Shown here: positions 30,626 through 42,600 of the stretch, piece by piece
Numbering within the stretch: position 1 is the stretch's first letter
Layout: each line of letters opens with the position of its first letter
Source of the DNA: Prorocentrum cordatum
Lineage: Eukaryota; Sar; Dinophyceae; Prorocentrales; Prorocentraceae
Reading direction: 5' to 3'
DNA: 54,815 nt
NCBI GenBank assembly: GCA_963575745.1
Contig: CAUYUJ010005022.1
Span: 10,001 to 64,815 of the forward strand
Made by a program: the position numbers and the translations under genes
Notes under the pieces: generated by a model
The model's input: only the letters and a program-made list of their open reading frames with translations
Told to the model about the DNA's origin: nothing
Database searches by the model: none

Positions 30626-31430
30626 ATGCCTCAGCCTGCCTCAGTTTCAGCCTCAGCCTCAGCCTGCCTCGGCTTGCCTCAGCCTCAGCCTCAGCCTGCC
30701 TCGGCCTCAGCCTCAGCCTGCCTCAGCCTCAGCCTCAGCCTGTCTCGGCCTCAGCCTGCGTCAGCCTCAGCCTCAGCCTGCCTCAGCCTCAGCCTGCCTC
30801 AGCCTCAGCCTCAGCCTCAGCCTGCCTCGGCTTGCCTCAGCCTCAGCCTCAGCCTGCCTCGGCCTCAGCCTGGCTCGGCCTCAGCCTGCCTCAGCCTCCC
30901 CTCCCCCCCCCTTCCCCCCCCCATTCAGCCTCACCTTGTCTCAGCTTCGGCCTGCCTCGGCCTCATCCTCAGCCTCAGTCTCAGCCTCAGCCTGTCTCGG
31001 CCTGAGCCTGCCTCGGCCTCAGCCTCAGCCTGCCTCAGCCTCAGCCTGCCTCAGCCTCAGCCTCAGCCTGCCTCAGCCTCAGCCTCAGCCTGCAGCCTTC
31101 AGGCCTCAGCCTCGGCCTCAGCCTCAGCCTGCCTCAGCCTCAGCCTGCATCAGCCTCAGCCTCAGCCTGCAGCCAGCCTGCAGCCTCAGCCTGCCTCAGC
31201 CTCAGCCTCAGCCTCAGTCTGCCTCAGCCTCGGCCTCAGCCTCAGCCTGCCTCAGCCTCAGCCTGCCTCAGCCTCAGCCTCAGCCTCAGCCTGCCTCAGC
31301 CTCAGCCTGCCTCAGCCTCAGCCTCAGCCTGCCTCAGCCGCAGCCTCAGCCTGCAGCCTCAGCCTCAGCGCCTCAGCCTCAGCCTCAGCCTCAGCCTGCC
31401 TCAGCCTCAGCCTGCCTCAGCCTGCTTCAG
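30626..31430. repeat. (AGCCTC)n array with AGCCTGCCTC variants
   Basis: About 800 bases built from AGCCTC and GCCTGCCTC, interrupted by a C-rich stretch at about 30895-30925. Open Leu/Ser, Pro/Gln and Ala/Ser frames here are translations of the hexamer and were not called as genes. Confidence 0.95.
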
Positions 31431-31439
31431 CTCTCAAAA

Positions 31440-31945
31440 TATGGTGTTCTGGGAACACGAAGGAAGTGGTGTTCTGGGAACACAGAAGAACACGAAGTGG
31501 CCTACAGTTGGCTCCGGGCATTCAAAATGTGGCCCGGGAATGGAGTTCTGGGAACACGAAGAACACGAAGTGGCCTACAGTTGGCTCCGGGCATTCAAAA
31601 TGTGGCCCGGGAATGGAGTTCTGGGAACACGAAGAACACGAAGTGGCCTACAGTTGGCTCCGGGCATTCAAAATGTGGCCCGGGAATGGAGTTCTGGGAA
31701 GTCGAAGAGCACGAAGTGGCCTACAGTTGGCTCCGGGCATCCAAAATGTGGCCCGGGAATGGAGTTCTGGGAAGTCGAAAAGCACGAAGTGGCCTACAGT
31801 TGGCTCCGGGCATCCAAAATGTGGCCTGGGAATGGAGTTCTGGGAAGTCGAAGAGCACGAAGTGGCCTACAGTTGGCTCCGGGCATTCAAAATGTGGCCC
31901 GGGAATGGAGTTCTGGGAGGTCGAAGAGTACGAAGTGTATGACTG
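31440..31945. repeat. 73-bp minisatellite
   Basis: CCTACAGTTGGCTCCGGGCA starts at 31501, 31574, 31647, 31720, 31793 and 31866, a strict 73-bp period. The unit changes from GGAACACGAAGAACACG to GGAAGTCGAAGAGCACG halfway through. Unique sequence follows to 32060. Confidence 0.95.
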
Positions 31946-32149
31946 TTTGCGAAAAACGAATTCGGACACGAGTTCGGACACAGCTCCCCGGATGCCGCCC
32001 AGACCCCCCTGTGGAGTCATCTGCTGCTCTCTTTTGACACCACCAGAAACCTATCAGTCTTCGCTGTTATGTAAAAATTAGCCTGACGAAAGACCCAACC
32101 ATACGTAGTTGCGAATACCGCAATTGTGGATATATTCTTCGGTGGCGCC

Positions 32150-33425
32150 CCCGGGCCACGAAACGAATGAGGGGTGTGCCGAAATAGGGGGGTGGAACCG
32201 CATGCGAGCGCAGCCACTGGGGCGCTCGGTGGAGCTCCCTATGGAGCCACGAAACGTGTGAGGGGTGTGCCAGAATGGGGGGTGGAACCGCATGCGGGCG
32301 CAGCCACTGGGGCCTTCGGTGGAGCTCCCTATGGGGCCACGAAACGTGTGAGGGGTGTGCCAGAATGGGGGGTGGAACCGCATGCGGGCGCAGCCACTGG
32401 GGCCTTCGGTGGAGCTCCCTATGGGGCCACGAAACGTGTGAGGGGTGTGCCAGAATGGGGGGTGGAACCGCATGCGGGCGCAGCCACTGGGGCCTTCGGT
32501 GGAGCTCCCTATGGGGCCACGAAACGTGTGAGGGGTGTGCCAGAATGGGGGGTGGAACCGCATGCGGGCGCAGCCACTGGGGCCTTCGGTGGAGCTCCCT
32601 ATGGGGCCACGAAACGTGTGAGGGGTGTGCCAGAATGGGGGGTGGAACCATGCGATGCGGTGCGCAGCCACCGCATGCGGGCGCTGGGGCCTTCGGTGGA
32701 GCTCCCTATGGGGCCACGAAACGTGTGAGGGGTGTGCCAGAATGGGGGGTGGAACCGCATGCGGGCGCAGCCACTGGGGCCTTCGGTGGAGCTCCCTATG
32801 GGGCCACGAAACGTGTGAGGGGTGTGCCAGAATGGGGGGGAACCGCATGCGGGCGCAGCCACTGGGGCCTTCGGTGGAGCTCCCTATGGGGCCACGAAAC
32901 GTGTGAGGGGTGTGCCAGAATGGGGGGTGGAACCGCATGCGGGCGCAGCCACTGGGGCCTTCGGTGGAGCTCCCTATGGGGCCACGAAACGTGTGAGGGG
33001 TGTGCCAGAATGGGGGGTGGAACCGCATGCGGGCGCAGCCACTGGGGCCTTCGGTGGAGCTCCCTATGGGGCCACGAAACGTGTGAGGGGTGTGCCAGAA
33101 TGGGGGTGGAACCGCATGCGGGCGCAGCCACTGGGGCCTTCGGTGGAGCTCCCTATGGGGCCACGAAACGTGTGAGGGGTGTGCCAGAATGGGGGGTGGA
33201 ACCGCATGCGGGCGCAGCCACTGGGGCCTTCGGTGGAGCTCCCTATGGGGCCACGAAACGTGTGAGGGGTGTGCCAGAATGGGGGGTGGAACCGCATGCG
33301 GGCGCAGCCACTGGGGCCTTCGGTGGAGCTCCCTATGGGGCCACGAACGTGTGAGGGGTGTGCCAGAATGGGGGGTGGAACCGCATGCGGGCGCAGCCAC
33401 TGGGGCCTTCGGTGGAGCTCCCTAT
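32150..33425. repeat. 90-bp minisatellite, array 2
   Basis: About 14 copies of a 90-bp unit sharing GGGGCCTTCGGTGGAGCTCC, CTATGGGGCCACGAAACGTG and TGAGGGGTGTGCC with array 1 at 19735, but with AGAATGGGGGGTGGAACCGC and ATGCGGGCGCAGCCACT in the second half. Most copies are exactly 90 bp and nearly identical; one near 32650 is rearranged. The same lead-in (CGAAAGACCCAACCATA) precedes both arrays. Confidence 0.95.
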
Positions 33426-33660
33426 ACCTACATCCATTGATAGCAGTGTCTCGTTTGGACCTAAATCCGTTGATAGCAGTGTCTCGTTTGGACCTACATC
33501 CATTGATAGCAGTGTCTCGTTTGGACCTACATCCATTGATAGCAGTGTCCCGTTTGGACCTAAATCCGTTGATAGCAGTGTCTCGTCTGGACCTACATCC
33601 ATTGATAAAAGTGTTCCGTTTCGACCTACATCCACTGATAGCAATGTCCCGTTTGGACCA
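33426..33660. repeat. 33-bp minisatellite
   Basis: About seven copies of CCTACATCCATTGATAGCAG + TGTCTCGTTTGGA directly follow the 90-bp array and share its frame. Most differences are single bases. It ends in a short CAACAACAACAA run. Confidence 0.95.
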
Positions 33661-33770
33661 ACAACAACAACAACCACAATCCGCACCGCGGAAGCCCACT
33701 TCAGCCACGCACCCAGGGACAGTGAATGACCGTTCGGCCGCCTTACTCTGATATATAATGTACTGTCGCG

Positions 33771-33787
33771 CCGCGCGCTTCGCGCGG
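33771..33787. repeat. Perfect GC hairpin
   Basis: CCGCGCG and CGCGCGG pair around CTT in otherwise unique sequence between the 33-bp array and the next satellite block. No function can be assigned. Confidence 0.5.
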
Positions 33788-33959
33788 TAGAAATGTGGCC
33801 CCCGCAAAACTTTCTGGTTCTCGGGAGTAGCGTTGAAAAGGAAGGGCGGCGGAAGGCGGCGGAAGCAGGAAATGCGCCCCCGAGAAGTATCAACATTTTG
33901 ATCTTAAGCTCGAGCTGCCTCAGCACACAGTAGCTGCCCCAGAGCTAATTGACAAGGGA

Positions 33960-35480
33960 ATATGCCAGGAGGACGCGCCGCGGACCGTCCCAAGGGACGC
34001 GCCAGGCGACGTCCCAGCGAACGTGCTGGGGACAAGCGTTTCGCTCGAGACATCCTGCCAACATCCAAGGAATTCCTGGAACAACAAGCGAATTAGTCGA
34101 GACATCCTCGAAATTCCTGCGCGCGGGACGCGGCACGCGCGAGACATCCTCGGAGTTCCTGCGAGCGGGACGTGAAAGCACGCATTTCGCCTGAAACATC
34201 GTCAACCAATCATGAAAAAAAAACCCAAGCATTTCGCTCGAGACACCCTGCCAACATGCAAGGAATTCCTGCGCGCGGGACGCGGCACGCGCGAGACATC
34301 CTCCGACTTCATGCGAGCGGGACGTGAAAACAAGCATTTTGCCTGAGACATCCTCTGAATTCTGCCCCCCCACGAGGCCTCCGCTCGAGACATTCCCCAC
34401 TGTTGTAAAACCAGCGTTTCGCTCGAGACATCCTCAACAACTTATGAAAACAAACAAGCGTTTCGTTCGAGACATCCTGCCAACATCCAAGGAATTACTG
34501 GAACAACAAGCGAATTAGTCTAGACATCCTCGAAATTCCTGCGCGCGGGACGCGGCACGCGCGAGACATCCTCTGAATTCCTGCGAGCGGGACGTGACAA
34601 CAAGCATTTCGCAAGAGACATCCTCTGAATTCTGGCCCCCCACGAGGCCCCCGCTCGAGACATCCCCCGATTTTGTAAAACCAGCGTTTCGCTCGATACG
34701 TCCTCAACAAATTATGGAAACGAAAAAACATTTCGCTCGAGACATCCTGCCACCATCCAAGGAATTACTGGAACAACAAATGAATTAGTCGAGCCATCCT
34801 CGAAATTCCTGCGTGCGGGACGCGGCACGCGCGAGACATCCTCTGAATTCCTGCGAGCGGGACGTGAAAACGAGCATTTTGCCTGAGACATCCTCTGAAT
34901 TCTGGCCCCCCGAGGCCTCCGCTCGAGATACTCCCCAATGTTGTAAAACCAGCGTTTCGCTCGAGACATCCTCAACAACTTATGAAAACAAACAAGCGTT
35001 TCGCTCGAGACATCCTGCCAACATCCAAAAAAATCCTGGACCAACAAGCGAATTAGTCGAGACATCCTCGAAATTCCTGCGCGCGGGACGCGGCACGCGC
35101 GAGATATCCTCTGAATTCCTGCGAGCGGGACGTGACAACAAGCATTTCGCAAGAGACATCCTCTGAATTCTGGCCCCCCACGAGGCCCCCGCTGAGACAT
35201 TCCCCGATGTTGCAAAACCAGCGTTTCGCTCGATACGTCCTCAACAAATTGGGAAACACAAACATTTCGCTCGAGACATCCTCCCAACATCTAAGGAATT
35301 CCTGGAACAACAAGCGAATTAGTCGAGACATCCTCGAAATTCCTGCGCGCGGGACGCGACACGCGCGAGACATCCTCGGAGTTCCTGCGAAAGGGATGTG
35401 AAAACAAGCATTTTGCCATAAACATTCTCTGAATTCTGGCCCCCCACGAGGCCGCCGCTCGAGACATCCTCAACAAATTA
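33960..35480. repeat. GAGACATCCT satellite block (S1)
   Basis: Units of about 260-300 bp built from GCGTTTCGCTCGAGACATCC, AACAACAAGCGAATTAGTCG, GAAATTCCTGCGCGCGGGAC, GCGGCACGCGCGAGACATCC and CATTTCGCCTGAGACATCC. The word GAGACATCCT recurs many times per unit. ORFs on both strands are repeat-derived. Confidence 0.9.
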
Positions 35481-36010
35481 CGAACATGATCGACCAACGA
35501 ACCCGGAAAGGAATATAGAGCTGTAACGCATGGCAACGTTTTCAAAGACACTTGATTGGGTCACGGGCAAATGCAATGCTGAGTGGTTCGATCTTGATGT
35601 AACTACCCTGCCGAAGGCTGTGCTGTGCTGCACCGTGCTGAACTGCGATGTGCCATGCCGCGATTGTGCTCTATAGCGTCGTGGATCGAGTCCCCTTTTG
35701 CATCCGGACCACCTCAAGTCGAAACCGGGGGAAACCCACTGAAAGAGAACCCTGGGCTTATGCCCTTTCCGGGAACATACTACCCACCTGGGTGCCCTGG
35801 ACACGTAAAGCGACGTGGCTCCAGCTCGGGCAGAACATGTTAGATACCCCCCTGTGTAGCCAAGGAAATCCTGGAAAAACAAACGACTTAGTCGAGACAT
35901 CCTCGAAATTCCTGCGCGCGGGACGTGGCACGCGCGAGACATCATCGGAATTCCTGCGCGCGGGACGCTTTTCCGCGTCGCGGTCGGGGCTCCAGACCTA
36001 GCTCCCCACA
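35481..36010. repeat. Higher-order repeat linker block (diverged copy)
   Basis: Contains AACCCGGAAAGGAATATAG, GTAACGCATGGCAACGTTTT, GATTGGGTCACGGGCAAATG, GCCATGCCGCGATTGTGC and GAACCCTGGGCTTATGCCC, all shared with blocks at 39.8-40.1, 42.1-42.4 and 45 kb, in rearranged order. Confidence 0.8.
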
Positions 36011-36059
36011 TCCAAAGTGGGGTTCTTGTTTTCTCTGCACACGCCGCGCAGGATCTCAC

Positions 36060-36067
36060 ACACCCCC

Positions 36068-36106
<39 letters not shown>

Positions 36107-36496
36107 ACCATCATCGCCATCATCATCACCATCAACCACCATCATCGCCATCACACGCACACACTCATCATCATTACCATCATCATCACCATCAACCACC
36201 ATCACCGTCACCACTAGTCATCATCATCATCATCATCCTCATCATCATCGTCACCATCATCACCACTCGATCACCCACTCACTCACTCCATTACTCACTC
36301 ATCCTCAGTAGGCTTCGGAGGCAGTGGTCCTCCGACGGTAGGACCGCCGCCACTCTCAACAGCATCGCCACCATCTCCATCATAATCTCTCGATCACCCA
36401 CTCAGTGGCAATCATCATCATCCTCATCCTCATCATCATCCTCATCCTCATCCTCATCCTCATCCTCCTCATCATCATAACTCATTCATCACACAC

Positions 36497-36542
<46 letters not shown>

Positions 36543-36545
36543 TCG
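36060..36545. repeat. (TC)n and (CAT/ATC)n microsatellites
   Basis: A TC run at about 36070-36105, then long ATC/CATCAT tracts to 36541, broken by a short unique stretch at 36305-36400. His-rich and Ile-rich frames are artefacts. Confidence 0.95.
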
Positions 36546-36559
36546 TTCACTCATCATTT

Positions 36560-37763
36560 CGTCATCAGGCGGGAGCCTCTGAGTGAATTGCGAGGAAGTC
36601 TCAAGCGGAAGCCCCCTCCCTATGGGGCCCGCAGATCATGATACTAATCCGAGCGGGTCATCGGAACCCTGTAACTGTCTTCACTTTTGGGCCTATGAGG
36701 CTTGAATACGCAGGAAATATTAGGCGGGAGCCTCGTCTGTGAGTGAATTGCGAGGACGTCTCAGACGGGAGCCCCCTCCCTATGGGGCCCGCAGATCACG
36801 TTACTAATCTGAGCAGGTCATCGGAACCTTGTAACTGTCGTCACTTTTGGGCTCTTGAGGCCTGCATATGGAGGAAGTATCAGGCGGGAGCCTCGTCTCT
36901 GAGTGAATTGTAAAGGAAGTCTCAGGTTGGAGCGCCCTCCTTGTAGGGCCCGCCGATCATGTTACTAATCCGAGCGGGTCATCGGAACCCTGTAACTGTC
37001 ATCACTTTTGGGCTCTTGAGGCTTGAATCTGAAAAGGAGTCTCGAACGGGAGCCTCGTCTGTGAGTGAATTGCGAGGAAGTCTCAGGCGGGAGCCCCCTC
37101 CCTATGGGGCACGCACTTCATGTTAATCCGAGCGGGTCATCGGAACCCTGTAACTGTCTTCACTTTTGGGCTTTGAGGCTTGAATATGCAGGAAGTATCA
37201 GGCGGGAGCCTCGTCTGTGAGTGAATTGCGAGGAAGTCTCAAGCGGGAGCCCCCTCCCTATGTGGCCCGCAGATCATTTTATTAATCCGAGCGGGTCATC
37301 GGAACCTTGTAACCGTCGTCACTTTTGGGCTCTTGAGGCCTGAATATGGAAGAAGTATCAGGCGGGAGCCTCGTCTCTGAGTGGATTGCGAGGACGTTTC
37401 AGCCTGGAGCGCCCTCCTTATGGGGCCCGCCGATCATCTAACTAATCCGAGCGGGCCATCGGATGCCTGTAACTGTCGTCATTTTTCGGCTCCTGAAGCT
37501 TGAATATGAAGGAAGTCTCGAGCAGAAGCCTCGTCTGTGAGTGAATTGCGAGGAAGTCTCAAGCGGGAGCCCCCTCCCTATGGGGCACGCACTTCACGTT
37601 CGAACCCGAGCGGGTCATCCGAGCGAGCTTTTTGGGTTCCTCAGCTCCTGCGGCCTGAACACGGGGGAAGCATCAAGGGGGAACTTTGTCAGTGGGCGGT
37701 GCGGGTAGCCCCGTCAGAGGACCGTCTCCTGTCGTCACTTGGAGGTCTGAGGACGGATTTTAG
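36560..37763. repeat. ~160-bp satellite leading into the helicase remnant
   Basis: About seven units with GGCGGGAGCCTCGTCTGTGA, GTGAATTGCGAGGAAGTCTC, CCCCCTCCCTATGGGGCCCG and CCGAGCGGGTCATCGGAACC. Spacing is about 160 bp and the last unit decays into the open frame that starts at 37764. No gene is present in the array itself. Confidence 0.9.
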
Positions 37764-39088
37764 AACTCGCTCCTGCGGCCTGAATACTGGGGAGTTACCC
37801 AGCGGGAGTCTCGTCTGTCTGAACTGGTCGACGATTTCCTGCAGCTGAAGCCCACCGGCAGCATCGGGCTCCAGACGGACGTGAACGAGCGCCTGGACGA
37901 CGGACAAAGGTCGTACAAGTACGCGGAGCCGCCGACGGTGGAGATCCAACACGCCATCAGGGTCTTCTCTCAGATCCCCTGCGTCTTCGAGCTGAAGGGC
38001 ACAAAGCGCTTCGAGCCGGGGGACCCTCTGATCGCGCTCTTGGGCTGCATGCGCGAGGGCAAGCGCTTCCCACCAGAGGTCTGGTCTGCCTGGGAGAAGA
38101 CGTTGGCCTCGGACAACCACGGCGTCCTGGACCCACGGCACCAGCACGAGAATTTCCGGCTCGGCTACAGCATGGGCATCTACTGGGAGACGCTGGCGAG
38201 GTGGATCAACACGCGCGCTCGTCGCGACGCGCGGCGCCTCGGCGTCCCCCTTTTTTTCCTGCGGGCCGTAGACGAATGCGGCACGATTCAAGGCGACCCA
38301 GACGCAGGCCGGCGCCTCCTGAACGTCCCGAACATGCACAAGACGGGAGACATCCACGGCGTCTTACCGGCACACGTCGGCATGGAGGTCCGGTTCACGG
38401 CCGTGCAGGAGGAGCTGAAGAAGAAGTTGGGGCTCGTGCAGGAGCAACGGGCCACCATCGTGTCCTTCGAGTTTCACGCAGACGACGAGCGGGACTACGA
38501 GGAGTGCGCGCCGGGCCAGCTCTTCCGCCCCCGCTTCCTACCGCAGGGAATCTGGCTGCAGGTGCACGGCTTCCAGGAGTCCCCGATCTACAAGGAGGTC
38601 GCCGAGGTGCTGCTGCAGGGCGCCGATGGCGCTTCCGACGACGGCGAGGCCGAAGCGCGGGCGAGGAGCTTGCTCATGTTCAGGCCCAGCGAGCAGGAAC
38701 TCATGTGGCAAAGCTCGGGGGCGCACACTGTGCGCCGCTCGGGGTTCACCCTGACGCATGCGTCCTACCTGACCTCCACGCTGTCGCAGGGCCAGACGCT
38801 GCGCAAGGGCGTCACCATCGACTGCGCCAGGGATGAGGACGCTGGCCGCACGGGTATGTCGGACGAGATGTGGTGGCTGCGCCTCTACGTCATGTTCTCC
38901 ATCGCCACGCGCATGCGGAAGATGCTGATCCTGCGGCCGCCCGCGCGAGAGTTCCTGGAGCGCGGGCCGCCGGCGTCACTGCGGAAGGCGCTCCAGGAGT
39001 TCGACAAGAGAGCGGTGGATTCCAGGGCTGAGGCGGACCGGCGGAGCAGCTCGCGGCAGAGCTGGGATTCGTGCTGCCGCCCGCCTGA
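37764..39088 (+). pseudogene. PIF1-like DNA helicase, 5'-truncated C-terminal half
   Basis: Remnant of a PIF1-family (SF1B) helicase, a family that unwinds DNA 5' to 3' using ATP. The frame opens at 37764 right after a TAG at the end of the satellite and has no ATG at its start; a GTG at 37881 is the reference below. Recognisable stretches are GDPLIALLGCMREGKRFPPE, LLNVPNMHKTGDIHGVLPAH and GIWLQVHGFQ, then motif V-like TSTLSQGQTLRKGVTIDCAR (Q303-G304) and motif VI-like LYVMFSIATRM. In motif VI the usual Ser-Arg is S340-I341, losing the arginine expected to contact ATP. Walker A and B regions are absent. Near 39050 the frame probably shifts: another frame gives AELGFVLPPA and a TGA at 39086-39088, while the open frame runs on into a Glu-rich repeat to 39437. 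Confidence 0.65.
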
Positions 39089-39369
39089 GCGCCGCGGCGC
39101 GCACCTAGAGGCCCGCGGGGTTGTCCCAACGGCTGGCTCCCGCGCCCCTGCGGCCTGCGAGGTTGCCCGAACGGCCTGGCCCGAAGGGTTGCCCCGACGG
39201 CTTCGCGATCTAGCCGTCGGCAAACGCGCGCGTGCTGGCCGACGCGGCGACGGCGCCGAGGAAAATCGAGTTGCTTGCCACGACCAGGGGGAACGGGAGG
39301 TGCACATGGAAAAGAAGCAGGAGGATGAGGAGGGAAGGGGCATGGGGGAGGGCGACGACGAGGAGGAGG

Positions 39370-39435
39370 TGGCGCGAGAGGAGGAGGAGGAGGAGGAGGA
39401 GGAGGAGGAGGAGGAGGAGGAGGAGGAGGAGAAGT
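39370..39435. repeat. (GAG)n tract
   Basis: About 20 GAG/GGA trinucleotides that create a poly-Glu end for the overrunning helicase frame. Confidence 0.95.
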
Positions 39436-39619
39436 AGGAAGAGGAATAGAATGAGGAAGAGAGGGCAGTGCAGAGGGCGAGAGGAGAGGGTGTCCGCCAG
39501 GGGGAGGAGGAAAGGGCAAAGGGTAAGCTAAACAGATTCTCATGTGGGGTCCTACCGTCGGAGTATTTGTTTGTTTCTCTATTTTTTTTCTCTTGTTTCA
39601 AGGATTATGCTAAAAATGC

Positions 39620-42600
39620 CCCGCACCCTCATTTTTACAAAAGAAAACGGTGGTCTGCGGACCCCGTTATTTGTCGAGGATCCGAGATGGGGGGGGAACT
39701 TTCCTCGAGCGGGCACACGAAAAACGCACTTGTTCAACTGCAAGTTCACACTTTACCTTGTATTTTTTTCGAAAATAATTCCGCCGGCCCACCCACGGGG
39801 GTAAAACCTCTAAAAGAGAACCCTGGGCCCACGCCCTTGCCGGAACATGATCGACCCACGAACCCGGAAAGGAATATAGAAATGTAACGCATGGCAACGT
39901 TTTTAAAGACACCTGATTGGGTGACGGGCAAGTGCAATGCTGATTGTATCGATCTTGATGTACCGTGCCGAGGGCTGTGCTGTGCTGCACCGTGCTGAAT
40001 TGCGATGTGCCATGCCGCGGTTGTGCTCTATAGCGTCGTGGATCGAGTCTTCCTTTGCATCCGAGTCCTGACCGAACTGATCTGAATCTGAAGCTCGAGC
40101 TGCCTGAACACATAGTAGCTGCCCCAGAACTAATTGACAGGGGGACATGCCAGGAGGACGTCGCGAAACGTCCCAAGGGACGCGCAGGCGACGTGCCAAG
40201 GGACGTGCCATGGGGTCGCACCGCGGACGTGCCAAGGGGACGCGCTACGGAACGTGCCAATGGATGTGCCACGGGATGTGCCAGGGGACGCGCCACGCGA
40301 CGTGCCAGGGGGACTCGCCAAGGGACGCCCCACGGAACGTGCCAAGGAACGTGCCAAATTGCAATGCTGAGTGTATCGATCTTGATGTACCGTGCCGAGG
40401 GCTGTGCTGTGCTGCGCCGTGCTGAACTGCGATGTGCCATGGCGCGATCGTGCTCTATAGCCTCGTAGATCGAGTCCTCCTTTGCATCCGAGTCCTGACC
40501 GAACTGATCTGGATCTGAAGCTCGAGCTGCCTGAACACATAGTAGCTGCCCCAGAGCTAATGGACAGGGGAACATGCCAGGAGGACGCGCCGCGAAACGT
40601 CCCAAGGGATGCGCCAGGCGACGTGCCAGGGGACGTGCCATGGGGTCGCACCGCGGGACGTGCCAAGGGGACGCGCTACGGAACGTGCCAATGGATGTGC
40701 CACGGGATGTGCCAGGGGACGCGCCACGCGACGTGAAAACAAGCATTTCGCCTGAGACATCCTCTGAATTCTGGCACCCCACGAGACCCCCGCTCGAGAC
40801 ATCCCCCCAATTTTGCAAAGCCAGCGTTTCGCTCGAGACATCCTCAACAAATTATGAAAAACAAGCGTTTCGCTCGAGATATCCTATCAAAATCCAAAGA
40901 AATCATCGCCAAACAAACAAATTTGTCAACGCATCCTCAACATTCCTGCGCGCGGGACGCGGCACGCGCGAGACATCCTCGGAATTCCTGCGAGCGGGAC
41001 GTGAAAACAAGCATTTCGCCTGAGACATCCTCTGAATTCTGGCACCCCACGAGACCCCCGCTCGAGACATCCCCCCAATTTTGCAAAACCAGCGTTTCGC
41101 TCGAAACATCCTCAACAAATTCTGAAAAACAAACATTTCGCCTGAGACATCCTGTCAAAATCCAAAGAATTCCTGGCAAAACAAACGAATTAGTCGAAAC
41201 ATCCTCAACACATTATGAAAAACAACCGTTTCGCTCGAGACCTCCTGTCAAAATCCGAAGAAATCTCGCTAAACAAACAAATTAGCCGAGACATCCTCAA
41301 AATTCATGCGCGCGGGACGCGGCACGCGCGAGACATCCTCAGAATTCCTGCGAGCGGGACGTGAAAACAAGCATTTCGCTTAAGACATCCTCTCAACTCT
41401 GGCCACCCACGAGGCTCCCGCTCGAGACATCCCCCCGATTTTGCAAAACCAGCGTTTCGCTCGAGACATCCTCAACAAATTCTGGAAAACAACCGTTTCG
41501 CTCGAGACATCCTGTCAAAATCCAAAGAAATCCTGGCAAAACAAGCGAATTAGTCAAGACATCCTCGAAATTCCTGCGCGCGGAGCGCGGCACGCGCGAT
41601 ACATCCTCAGAATTCCTGCGAGCGGGACGTGAAAACAAGCATTTCGCTTAAGACATCCTCTCAGCTCTGGCCACTCACGAGGCTCCCGCTCGAGACATCC
41701 CCCCAATTTTGCAAAACCAGCGTTTCGCTCGAGACATCCTCAACAAATTCTGGAAAACAAGCGAATTAGTCGAGACATCCTCGAAATTCCTGCGCGCGGG
41801 ACGCGGCCCGCGCGATACATCCTCGGAATTCCTGCGCGCGGGGCGTTTTTTTGCATCGCTGTCGGGGCTCCAGACCCCGTTATTTGTGGAGGATTCTGCG
41901 AAAAACGCTCCGCACCCTTTTTTTACGAAGGAAAACGGGGGTCTACGGACCCAGTTTTTTATCGAGGATCCGAGATGGGGGGCGCACTTTCCTCGAGCGG
42001 GCACGCACGAAACGCACTTTTTCAAAACAAATCAGCACATTACCTCGTTATTTATCAAAAATTCGCCGGCAAAAACCGGGGAGGTCCTTTAAACCAACTA
42101 AAAGAAAACCCTGGGCCCAGGCCCTTTCCGGGAAAAAACATGATCGACCCACGAACCCGGAGAGGAATATAGAAATGTAACGCATGGCAACGTTTTCAAA
42201 GACACCTGATTGGGTCACGGGCAAATGCAATGCTGATTGTATCGATCTTGATGTACCGTGCCGAAGGCTGTGCTGTGTTGCACCGTGCTGAACTGCGATG
42301 TGCCATGCCGCGCTTGTGCTCTATAGCGTCGTGGATCGAATCTCCATTTGCATCCGAGTCCTGACCGAACTGATCTGGATCTGAAGCTCGAGCTGCCTGA
42401 ACACATAGTATCTGCCCCAGAGCTAATTGACAGGGGGACATGCCAGGAGGACGCGCCGCGAAACGTCCCAAGGGACGCGCCAGGCGACGTGCCAAGGGAC
42501 GTTACCATGAGTCTCACAGGGGGGGAGGGGGGGGTGGAACTTGCCAAGGGGACGCACTACGGGACATCCTCAAAATTCCTGCGCGCGGGACGTGGCACGC

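Noticed and set aside
30591-32081. 496-codon ORF rich in Pro, Gln, Ser and Leu
   Set aside because: It is the translation of the AGCCTC hexamer array followed by the 73-bp minisatellite; three frames are open at once.
32078-33400. Long ORFs on both strands (up to 440 codons) in the 90-bp arrays
   Set aside because: They exist because the unit is 90 bp with no stop in several frames; both strands are equally open and the peptide is a pure repeat.
33960-35480. CRISPR-like array of regularly recurring GAGACATCCT
   Set aside because: Spacers are themselves repeated and spacing is irregular; no cas genes; the eukaryotic context makes this a satellite.
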